From DQWO01 sp964478545 (lineage in GTDB: Bacteria > Desulfobacterota > Anaeroferrophillalia > Anaeroferrophillales > Anaeroferrophillaceae), in the NCBI GenBank assembly GCA_964478545.1, contig CAYZIS010000032.1:1-26394 (forward strand): a stretch of DNA of 26,394 bases, written 5' to 3'. The position numbers and the translations under genes were made by a program. Under the pieces are notes generated by a model. The model ran no database searches. It was not told where the DNA came from and worked only from the letters and a program-made list of their open reading frames with translations. Below, one piece after another: positions 16,270 through 22,998 of this stretch (the first letter of the stretch is position 1; the number at the start of each line of letters is the position of its first letter).

Positions 16270-17085
16270 GTGCTGATTGACTGGTTTACTGTTGTTGCCC
16301 AGATGGTCAATTTTATTATTCTGATGGCCCTGCTGAAACATTTTCTTTATGATCGTATCATCAAGGCGATGGATGAACGTGAAGAAAAGATCCATTCCCG
16401 TTTGCTAAAGGCGGAAGCCCTGCAACAGGAAGCGGCGCAGGAAAGTGAGCTCTATCGCCTGAAAAACCAGGAAATTGATCAAAAACGTGATCAGGTTCTG
16501 GCCCGGGTCGAAGCAGAAGCCGCCCACCGCCGGGAAGAACTGGTGCAAAATGCCAGGAACGAGATTGATCTTTTACGGGATAGGTGGCGGGAATCACTGC
16601 AGAAGGAGCAGGAATCATTTCTGCAGCAGCTTCGCCTGACCGCCGCCGGCCAGGTTTTTGCCATCAGCCGCCGGGCGCTGGCGGATCTAGCCGACAGTGT
16701 TATCGAAAAAAAAGTGATTGATACATTCCTGGCCCGTTTGGAGGCCATGGATGGTGCGAAACGCCAGGAGGCTGTGAAGTCAATCATGAAGGAGGGTGGA
16801 CTGGTTGTGGTCCGCAGTGCCGGGAAAATGTCCCCGGTTGATCGACGTAAAATAACCGCCGCCCTGCATCGGCTTCTGGACGAGGACATCAAGGTGGAGT
16901 ATGAAACCATGCCGGAGATGATCCTGGGGGTTGAATTAGTTAGTCGCGGCCAAAAGATTTCCTGGAACCTGGTGGATTATTTGGGACGACTGGAGACCCA
17001 GGTGCGGGAAACCTTGGAAACCGAGGAAGAAAGCCATATCCAGGGAAAACAGAAACCGGCAGCCGACAGGGGATCTTCCGCATGA
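16270..17085 (+). CDS. atpF: N-ATPase subunit b with delta-like C-terminal extension
   Basis: Peripheral-stalk subunit of 271 residues starting with GTG, 3 nt after the atpE stop. The N-terminal membrane helix is about 3-24 (VVAQMVNFIILMALLKHFLY), followed by DRIIKAMDEREEKI and a long charged coiled coil to about residue 135. Ordinary bacterial b is about 156 residues. The extra C-terminal part (VIEKKVIDTFLARLEAM, then LLDEDIKVEYETMPEMILGV and LVSRGQKISWNLVDYLGRLE) resembles the end of OSCP/delta. This would explain the absence of atpH in the cluster. It overlaps atpA by 4 nt (ATGA). Confidence 0.9.
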   Translation: MLIDWFTVVAQMVNFIILMALLKHFLYDRIIKAMDEREEKIHSRLLKAEALQQEAAQESELYRLKNQEIDQKRDQVLARVEAEAAHRREELVQNARNEIDLLRDRWRESLQKEQESFLQQLRLTAAGQVFAISRRALADLADSVIEKKVIDTFLARLEAMDGAKRQEAVKSIMKEGGLVVVRSAGKMSPVDRRKITAALHRLLDEDIKVEYETMPEMILGVELVSRGQKISWNLVDYLGRLETQVRETLETEEESHIQGKQKPAADRGSSA

Positions 17086-18623
17086 ATAAGGAAAAGAAGC
17101 TCTTGGAACTTTCCCTGGCGCATTCTTTCGCGACTCTGGAGCAGTCCCTGGAAGATTATCAGCCAGAGTTGCGGTTGGAAAAGGTGGGGACCATTACTTT
17201 TGTGGGCTCTGGCATTGTCCAGGTTAAGGGACTGGAAGGGGTGAAGGCGGATGAAGTCCTGAGCTTTCCCGGTGACCGCTTGGGATTGGCCTTCAACCTG
17301 GATGTCCATGAAACCGGGGTTGTGCTGCTGGATGAAAGTGAAGGATTGCGGGCCGGCAGCGAAGTGCGGCGGACCGGGCGGGTGCTGGATATTCCGGTTG
17401 GCGGAGCGCTGCTCGGGCGGGTTATCAACCCCCAGGGCCGGCCCCTGGATACTGCCGGTAAGATATTGCTGACGGAACGGCGGCCGATGGAACGGCCGGT
17501 TCCGGCCATTATGGATCGGGCTCCGGTCAAGGTGCCGCTGCAAACCGGGTTGAAAGTTATTGATGCACTGATTCCCATTGGCAGGGGGCAGCGGGAACTT
17601 ATTCTGGGAGATCGGCAGACCGGCAAAACCGCCATTGCGGTGGATACGATCATCAATCAGAAAGATAAAGACGTTATCTGTATCTATTGCGCCATCGGCA
17701 AACGAGTGACATCCGTTGCCCGGGTGATTGCCACCCTGCAGGAGCACCAGGCAATGGATTACTGTATCTTTGTCGTCGCAACAGAAAGTGATCCCCCAGG
17801 GGTGCAGTTTGTCGTGCCCTATGCGGCGGCCACCATCGGCGAATATTTTATGGAACAGGGTCGGGATGTGCTGGTGGTTTTTGATGACCTGACCCATCAT
17901 GCCCGGGCTTATCGGGAAATTTCTCTTCTGCTGCGCCGCCCACCCGGTCGGGAAGCCTTTCCAGGCGATATCTTTTATATCCACTCCCGTCTCCTGGAGC
18001 GCTTTACCCATTTAAGCCTGGAACTTGGTGGTGGTTCGATGACCGCTCTGCCGATTGTGGAAACAGAAGCCCAGAATATTTCTGCCTATATTCCCACTAA
18101 TATCATTTCCATCACCGATGGACAAATCTACCTGGACCCCATTCTTTTTCAAAAAGGCATTATGCCGGCGGTGGATGTGGGGAAATCAGTATCCCGGGTT
18201 GGCGGCAAAACCCAGCTGGCCGCCTACCGGAAGGTTGCGGGTGATCTGCGGCTTTCCTATTCCCAGTTTGTGGAACTGGAGGCCTTTTCCCGTTTTGGTA
18301 CCCGCCTGGATGATGAAACCGGCAAAGCCATTGAGCGGGGACGCCGGGTGCGGGAAATCTTAAAGCAGTCGCAATATGCTCCTCTGCCGGTTGCTGCTCA
18401 GATTACCGTCCTGGTGGCGGTGACTGAAGGGTTTTTCGATGAACTGCCCTTGGCCGATATCCCGGCGGCAGAAAAGCACCTCTGCCAGGCCATAAACCAT
18501 AATCTCCCAGAGCTGGTGCAGCGGATAGAGAAGGGAGAGCTGTTATCCGATGACGACCTGGAAAGTATGCGGCAGGTGATGAAAAAAGATCAGGAGAAAA
18601 TAGCTCCGGAAATACAGGGATAA
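17082..18623 (+). CDS. atpA: N-ATPase F1 alpha subunit
   Basis: Non-catalytic nucleotide-binding subunit, 513 residues. Motifs are IGRGQRELILGDRQTGKTAI (P-loop near residue 180), the Walker B strand DVLVVFDDLTHHA, LLRRPPGREAFPGD and SVSRVGGKTQ, which contains the conserved arginine finger region. The N-terminal about 25 residues form the helix expected to bind the delta-like peripheral stalk. The start ATG overlaps atpF by 4 nt and atpG begins 6 nt downstream. No missing residues were seen. Confidence 0.95.
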   Translation: MNKEKKLLELSLAHSFATLEQSLEDYQPELRLEKVGTITFVGSGIVQVKGLEGVKADEVLSFPGDRLGLAFNLDVHETGVVLLDESEGLRAGSEVRRTGRVLDIPVGGALLGRVINPQGRPLDTAGKILLTERRPMERPVPAIMDRAPVKVPLQTGLKVIDALIPIGRGQRELILGDRQTGKTAIAVDTIINQKDKDVICIYCAIGKRVTSVARVIATLQEHQAMDYCIFVVATESDPPGVQFVVPYAAATIGEYFMEQGRDVLVVFDDLTHHARAYREISLLLRRPPGREAFPGDIFYIHSRLLERFTHLSLELGGGSMTALPIVETEAQNISAYIPTNIISITDGQIYLDPILFQKGIMPAVDVGKSVSRVGGKTQLAAYRKVAGDLRLSYSQFVELEAFSRFGTRLDDETGKAIERGRRVREILKQSQYAPLPVAAQITVLVAVTEGFFDELPLADIPAAEKHLCQAINHNLPELVQRIEKGELLSDDDLESMRQVMKKDQEKIAPEIQG

Positions 18624-18629
18624 AGCAGT

Positions 18630-19517
18630 ATGCGCAGTATTGAAAGCATGAAAAGCCGGATCAGGAGTACAGAGAAGCTTTTTTCGGTGGTTAAAACCAT
18701 GAAGTCACTGGCAGCAGTAAATATTCGGCAGTATGAACAAGCCGTTGAGTCTGTGGGGGATTATCGTAAAACGGTGGAAATGGGATTGCAGGTGGTCATG
18801 CGTCATCGGGATGATTTGCAGATTGGGGCGCGTGTCGCACCCCGCCAGAGTCTGGGTGCCGTGATTATCGGTTCCGATGTGGGTATGTGCGGTTCATTGA
18901 ATGATCAGATTGCAGCCTTTTCGTTGGCTACCATAAAAAACTACCTGGGGCTTGACCCTCAAAACCGGCCGATACTTGCAGTAGGAGAAAAAGTTGCTGA
19001 CATCTTGGGTGATGAAGGGCTGCCGGTGGAGAGGACGTTTAGAGTTCCCGGCTCGGTGGAGGGTATTACCGGAATCGTTGAGCAAATTCTGCTTGATATA
19101 GATTCCTGGCGCCGGGAGCGGCGGATTGACCAGGTATTTCTCTTTTACAACCAACAGGAATCAGGGGTGAACTACCGGCCACAACAGTTCAAACTGCTGC
19201 CGGAAGATCAGGAATGGTTGAAAAATCTGCAGCAAAAAAGCTGGCAGGGACGTTCACTTCCCACCTATACGATGGATTGGGACCCTCTTTTCTCCGCTCT
19301 GATCCGGCAATATATTTTTATTTCCCTCTTCCGCTCTCTGGCCTATTCTCTGGCTAGCGAAAATGCCAGCCGGCTGGCATCCATGCAGCGGGCGGAAAAG
19401 AATATCGAGGAAAAACTTGGGGTATTGAACAGCGAATTTCACCAACAGCGACAGACTGTCATTACCGAAGAACTCCTGGATATTATTTCAGGTTTCGAAG
19501 CCTTGAAAAACGGATGA
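18630..19517 (+). CDS. atpG: N-ATPase F1 gamma subunit
   Basis: Central rotor shaft, 295 residues. The N-terminal helix MRSIESMKSRIRSTEKLFSV and KTMKSLAAVNIRQYE match the family start. The C-terminal helix (SENASRLASMQRAEKNIEEK through ITEELLDIISGFEAL) is the standard antiparallel partner. It is the last gene of the operon, followed 87 nt later by a strong intrinsic terminator. The central domain is divergent from housekeeping gamma subunits, as is usual for N-ATPases. Confidence 0.92.
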   Translation: MRSIESMKSRIRSTEKLFSVVKTMKSLAAVNIRQYEQAVESVGDYRKTVEMGLQVVMRHRDDLQIGARVAPRQSLGAVIIGSDVGMCGSLNDQIAAFSLATIKNYLGLDPQNRPILAVGEKVADILGDEGLPVERTFRVPGSVEGITGIVEQILLDIDSWRRERRIDQVFLFYNQQESGVNYRPQQFKLLPEDQEWLKNLQQKSWQGRSLPTYTMDWDPLFSALIRQYIFISLFRSLAYSLASENASRLASMQRAEKNIEEKLGVLNSEFHQQRQTVITEELLDIISGFEALKNG

Positions 19518-19604
19518 TCCTCGACCAGTATATATAAACGTCCTGCTAATTAGTGTTCATCCGGAAACACTGGTTTTCGGATGGAAGCTAATTATAAACT
19601 AAGG

Positions 19605-19657
19605 GGGGCAGTTCTTGAAATATAAACACCATATTTCAAGAACTGCCCCTTTTTTTT
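19605..19657 (+). terminator. Intrinsic terminator of the N-ATPase operon
   Basis: A perfect 19-bp stem (19605-19623 with 19631-19649), a 7-nt loop AAACACC, and a run of eight T (19650-19657). Read in the opposite direction the hairpin is followed only by CCTTAGTTTATAATT, so it may terminate the convergent repeat-protein gene weakly at most. Confidence 0.93.
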
Positions 19658-19739
19658 GCGATGGCAATCGGCAAATTTTATTCGTCAGCCGAGCCCTGAT
19701 ATTTGCAGGCGTTTTTCATGTGATCACAAATACATGCTC

Positions 19740-21545
19740 CTATTGTATATGCACTTGTATATTTACTGGAGGTGCCGGCGGTACATCATCCTCCGGGATC
19801 TCGACTGTAATGGTTATTTCTTCTGAATCGCTTTGAGTCGAAGTACCATCGTCGGTTACCGTAAAGGTGACAGTGTAGCTTCCCGATGTGCCATAGTCGG
19901 GAGTCCAGCTGAAGCTGTGCTGGTTGGCATCAAAGCTGGCGCCGGTAGGCAGATTGCCGGCCGTATAAGTCAGAGTGTCAGCATCGGGATCGCTGGCGGT
20001 GATCGTGAATTCAAGAGATTCGTTTTCATTGACGGTTTTTGCGCCAATGGAATTGAGCACCGGAGGACGATTGACATCACCAACCGTAATGGTTACCTCT
20101 TCTGAATCGCTTTGGACTGGAGACCCGTTGTCAGTTACCGTAAAGGTGACAGTGTAGTTCTCTGACGCGCCATAGTCTGGAGTCCATATGAACTTTTGCT
20201 GAGCGGTATCAAAGCTTGCTCCGGTTGGCAGATTGCCGGTCGTATAAGTCAGAGTGTCAGCATCGGGATCGCTGGCGGTGATCGTGAACTCAAGAGATTC
20301 GTTTTCATTGACGGTTTTTGCGCCAATGGAATTGAGCACCGGAGGACGATTGACATCACCAACCGTAATGGTTACCTCTTCTGAATCGCTCTGAGCTGGA
20401 GAGCCATTGTCGGTTACTGTAAAGGTGACGGTGTAGTTCCCCGATGTGTCATAGCCGGGAGTCCAGCTGAACCTTTGCTGGGCAGCATTAAAGCTTGCTC
20501 CGGTTGGCAGATTGCTGGTTGTATATGTCAGAGCGTTACCATCGGGATCGCTGGCGGTGATTGTGAAATCAAGTGATTCGTTTTCATTGACGGTTTTTGC
20601 GCCAATGGAATTGAGCACCGGAGGACGATTGACATCACCAACCGTAATGGTTACCTCTTCTGAATCGCTCTGAGCTGGAGAGCCATTGTCAGTTACTGTA
20701 AAGGTAACGTTGTAGTTCCCCGAGGCGCCATAGCCGGGAGTCCAGCTGAAGCTTTGCTGGGTGGCATTAAAGCTTGCTCCGGTTGGCAGATTGCTGGCCG
20801 TATATGTCAGAGCGTCACCATCAAGATCACCGGCGGTAATTGTGAATTCCAGTAACTCACTCTCATTGACGTTTTTTGTGCCAATGGCGTTGAGCACCGG
20901 AGGACGGTTGACGTTGCCAACCGTAATGGTTATCGTTTCTGAATCGCCTTTGGCTGGAGACCCGTTGTCGCTTACTGTAAAGGTAACGTTGTAGTTCCCC
21001 GAGGCGCCATAGCCGGGAGTCCAGCTGAAGCTGTGTTGGTTGGTATTAAAGCTGGCGCCGGTAGGCAGATTGCCGGCTGTATAGGCCAGAGTGTTACCAT
21101 CGGGATCGCTGGCGGTGATTGTGAAATCAAGTGATTCGTTTTCATTGACGGTTTTTGCGCCAATGGAATTGAGCACCGGAGGACGGTTAGGCAAATAACA
21201 TGCTTCTGCGCTATCTGTACTTTCGTTGTCCGACGTATCAAACGCTCTGACGACAAAGTAATACGTTGTATTATCATCTAAATCAGAGATTATACATGTA
21301 GTTGCCGTTCCTTCATAGGTAGGACTATTATAGTTGTAACTTTGGCCTTCTTCCCGGTAGAAAATGCGATACCCGGCAAGGTCATCTTCGGTGTTGGCGT
21401 TCCATGTCAGAGTGGCATTGACTGCCCATACACTGCAAGGAGAGAAAAAGAGAGAAAACATACAAATAGCGAAAACCAGGAAGCTTGCTGAGGAAAGGAA
21501 GGTTTCTCGAGATATTACATTCTTTTTTGTCTTGGATCGTTTCAT
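19740..21545 (-). CDS. Secreted Fn3 / cadherin-like repeat protein (putative adhesin)
   Basis: A 601-residue exported protein. It has a signal peptide with basic start MKRSKTKKN and hydrophobic core FLVFAICMFSLFF, and probable cleavage after SVWA (41). One fibronectin-III-like domain follows (about 43-117: TLTWNANTEDDLAGYRIFYR ... TTYYFVVRAFDTSDNES), then five near-identical 93-residue cadherin/Ig-like repeats starting NRPPVLN at 120, 213, 306, 399 and 492. Asp-rich motifs (ASDPDGN, DNGSP) may bind calcium. The C-terminus ends 17 residues after the last repeat with no LPXTG, PEP-CTERM, autotransporter or type-IX signal, so anchoring is unknown or the gene is 3'-truncated. The ATG at 21545 has GGGGGTG upstream; an earlier in-frame ATG at 21671 lies inside the riboswitch and is rejected. 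It is preceded by a c-di-GMP-I riboswitch, linking it to surface/biofilm control. Confidence 0.85.
   Translation of the reverse strand: MKRSKTKKNVISRETFLSSASFLVFAICMFSLFFSPCSVWAVNATLTWNANTEDDLAGYRIFYREEGQSYNYNSPTYEGTATTCIISDLDDNTTYYFVVRAFDTSDNESTDSAEACYLPNRPPVLNSIGAKTVNENESLDFTITASDPDGNTLAYTAGNLPTGASFNTNQHSFSWTPGYGASGNYNVTFTVSDNGSPAKGDSETITITVGNVNRPPVLNAIGTKNVNESELLEFTITAGDLDGDALTYTASNLPTGASFNATQQSFSWTPGYGASGNYNVTFTVTDNGSPAQSDSEEVTITVGDVNRPPVLNSIGAKTVNENESLDFTITASDPDGNALTYTTSNLPTGASFNAAQQRFSWTPGYDTSGNYTVTFTVTDNGSPAQSDSEEVTITVGDVNRPPVLNSIGAKTVNENESLEFTITASDPDADTLTYTTGNLPTGASFDTAQQKFIWTPDYGASENYTVTFTVTDNGSPVQSDSEEVTITVGDVNRPPVLNSIGAKTVNENESLEFTITASDPDADTLTYTAGNLPTGASFDANQHSFSWTPDYGTSGSYTVTFTVTDDGTSTQSDSEEITITVEIPEDDVPPAPPVNIQVHIQ
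19794..21188 (-). repeat. Five tandem 279-bp coding repeats
   Basis: Units read on the minus strand: 21188-20910, 20909-20631, 20630-20352, 20351-20073 and 20072-19794. The marker CGGAGGACG (plus strand) recurs at 20061, 20340, 20619, 20898 and 21177, exactly 279 bp apart. Each unit encodes one 93-residue domain. Long stretches between units 3, 4 and 5 are identical, indicating recent duplication or gene conversion. Copy number is likely to vary between strains. Confidence 0.92.
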
Positions 21546-21549
21546 GCTG

Positions 21550-21599
21550 ACACCCCCGTGTGTTTTTGACCCGCGCGAAACACAGCTTTTTTGGAGTGC
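21550..21599 (-). promoter_or_regulatory. Probable riboswitch expression platform sequestering the ribosome-binding site
   Basis: In the minus-strand transcript GCACUCC (21599-21593) can pair with GGGGUGU (21556-21550), which contains the Shine-Dalgarno sequence of the repeat protein. Nested inside is a 7-bp stem AAACACA (plus strand 21578-21584) with TGTGTTT (21559-21565). This two-part hairpin begins 7 nt after the aptamer core and ends 4 nt before the ATG. There is no T-tract, so control at translation initiation is more likely than termination. Confidence 0.5.
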
Positions 21600-21606
21600 T
21601 GCATCA

Positions 21607-21690
21607 GCCCGGCAACCCTGCTGCCATATCCATTTAAATTTTGGACTTAGGCCAGTGGTTTTGCGTCCCACCCTTTCAAGTGGTTTGCCT
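21607..21690 (-). ncRNA. Cyclic di-GMP-I riboswitch (GEMM-I)
   Basis: The minus-strand transcript has the class-I c-di-GMP aptamer core in order: GGCAAACC, a P2 hairpin with GAAA tetraloop (CCACUUGAAAGGGUGG), the invariant GGACGCAAA, then a P3 arm with the 11-nt tetraloop-receptor halves CCUAAG and UAUGG, and the closing GCAGCAGGGUUGCCGGG. Spacing and invariant segments agree with the known consensus. It lies about 60 nt upstream of the adhesin-like gene on the same strand. Binding of c-di-GMP would switch expression of that surface protein. ON or OFF polarity cannot be read with certainty. Confidence 0.92.
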
Positions 21691-21700
21691 TTTTCGAACG

Positions 21701-21728
21701 TTTATATTCTGTTAATTTACATACGCAA
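21701..21728 (-). promoter_or_regulatory. Probable sigma-70 promoter for the riboswitch transcript
   Basis: On the minus strand TTGCGT (21728-21723) and TATAAA (21706-21701) are separated by 16 bp. A start about 6-8 nt further would place the 5' end just before the aptamer, as expected. Confidence 0.5.
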
Positions 21729-22641
21729 AGTCACTTTCTTGTAATTAAGCAATACTTGTACCATGAAAGCGCCAATCGCGTAATTATTAATATTTCTTTA
21801 AATATCAGGTAGTTATAAAGAACGTGACCATTTCTCTAAATGGTTTGAAAAATGGGCTTGAGAAGAAACCGTACTTCAAAAAATACATAAAGAGAGATAT
21901 ATTACAAAAAGAGTAATAGGGGCGAAATTTTTTGCGGATCATTTGACAATTCGTTATGTTTTGGTTGAAATTGACGTCGACAGTAAGGAATGATGAATCA
22001 GCTGGGTTTCTCTGTTTTATAGTTTCACTGGACGCCAATTTAATGTAAAACTTAAAAGCGCCTTCAGTCCGCTTGCTGCGGCCACACATCTATAAGTAGC
22101 GAAATCTTTCTCAAAAGATGTTCCGGCATGGCCCTCGCTCATTCTCGCCGGCCGTCCATGGCCGGCTCAGAGGTGTGCGCCGCAAATCACCGTCCTGGTG
22201 ATTTGTTCGGCGCCTAAAACCGCTATGGTCCAAGCCTGGACATCTCTGAAATTTGCACTTACATAGTGAAAATGCAAGTGAAAACAGGGCTAATAATATT
22301 AAGATGTTACAATTAGTTACTCAGAAGTGGCAATGAAAATTTCATAAAGTATTGCATCTTGCTGAAAAAAAGGATACGTGCGCCTTTTTTCCCTCTTTCT
22401 TGCTCAACTACTTGTTTTTGGGCGAGAAAATCTATTCATCAAGATATGTTTTCGACATTTATGCCTTGTCAGGATATCTACTGGTGATAATAATCTTACA
22501 GGAAATAAGTTCTGCGCAAAAGGGATCATGCTCCATCCATAATTGCCACTTTCAGGTATCATTATGGGGCAGAGTCAAGAAGATTTCACTGGCGTTTCAT
22601 CACGAATTCTGGTTGCAGACTTCCTGGTTTTTTACAAGCCA
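21729..22641. other. About 0.9 kb intergenic region without a convincing gene
   Basis: Several short frames exist on both strands (for example 94 codons on the minus strand ending at 21805 and 99 on the plus strand from 22352), but none has a ribosome-binding site, recognisable family or protein-like composition. The region holds the inverted-repeat block at 22117-22213. The rest is AT-rich and unassigned, probably degenerated sequence between two minus-strand transcription units. Confidence 0.6.
22117..22213 (+). repeat. Intergenic repeat block: 32-nt dispersed sequence plus two hairpins, copy 2
   Basis: Bases 22117-22148 are the 31/32 inverted match to 7557-7588. They run directly into the 7-bp hairpin GCCGGCC-GTCCAT-GGCCGGC (22147-22166), and then a larger stem-loop (22177-22213) with arms GCGCCG and AAATCACC pairing with GGTGATTT and CGGCGC around loop GTCCT. 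A smaller TCCA/TGGA pair lies further on. The arrangement suggests a mobile or REP-like palindromic repeat. Confidence 0.65.
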
Positions 22642-22980
22642 TCAGTTATAGGATAAACGAGCTTCCTCGTCCACTAATGTTGGTTGAATAATTTCCTGCC
22701 ACTTGGGATCATTCCAGGTGCCCAACTGATTGTGCATGTTGAGGTACTTTTGAGGTATGGGATGCGTGCCGTAAATGATTCCCAAGCCATATTTTGTTTT
22801 GATAAAGTCACTAAAATACGAAATATGAGGGCAGGGAAGATAGCCGACAAGCTCAACTTCTTTATTCCTGTAGCGGCTGAATGCCCCATCCCTGTTCCGC
22901 AATGATCTGAAGCATTTCCCGCCTGCACACCTGCGGTATCGATCACAGATAATTATCCTGATTTTTGTTTTTTCCTGTAT
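22642..22980 (-). pseudogene. CGGC-domain protein, internally deleted and lacking a normal start
   Basis: The frame reads KIRIIICDRYRRCAGGKCFR, then NKEVELVGY joined directly to LPCPHISYF, and ends with YGTHPIPQKY, LGTWNDPKW and EIIQPTLVDEEARLSYN. From family memory, CGGC-domain proteins have about 35 residues, including the metal-binding TTCGGC segment, between two VGY sequences. Here only one VGY is left, consistent with an in-frame deletion between short direct repeats. A strong AGGAGG (22990-22985) lies upstream, but the first in-frame codon with suitable spacing is ATA (22980-22978), and no ATG, GTG or TTG occurs until TTG at 22902. It follows the aldehyde oxidoreductase stop by 18 nt on the same strand. 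The product would lack the namesake motif, so I call it a pseudogene. Confidence 0.6.
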
Positions 22981-22998
22981 ATCACCTCCTGCGGTGTA

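Noticed and set aside
16977..18011. 344-codon minus-strand frame opposite atpA
   Set aside because: Long only because of codon bias in atpA. The product is proline/histidine/glutamine-rich with no recognisable domain, and it lies antisense to an intact conserved gene.
19794..21188. Regular 279-bp spacing considered as a CRISPR or satellite array
   Set aside because: The repeat is in frame and encodes a recognisable 93-residue domain, so it is a coding tandem repeat. There are no spacers.
21805..22089. 94-codon minus-strand frame in the long intergenic region
   Set aside because: No Shine-Dalgarno, no family resemblance and AT-driven composition. Treated as non-coding.
22626..22645. Possible fourth copy of the dispersed motif (GGTTTTTTACAAGCCATCAG)
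   Set aside because: Needs a gap and several mismatches and overlaps the end of the CGGC remnant. Too divergent to count.
22352..22651. 99-codon plus-strand frame
   Set aside because: Ends in the CGGC remnant on the other strand and lacks any start signal or recognisable domain.
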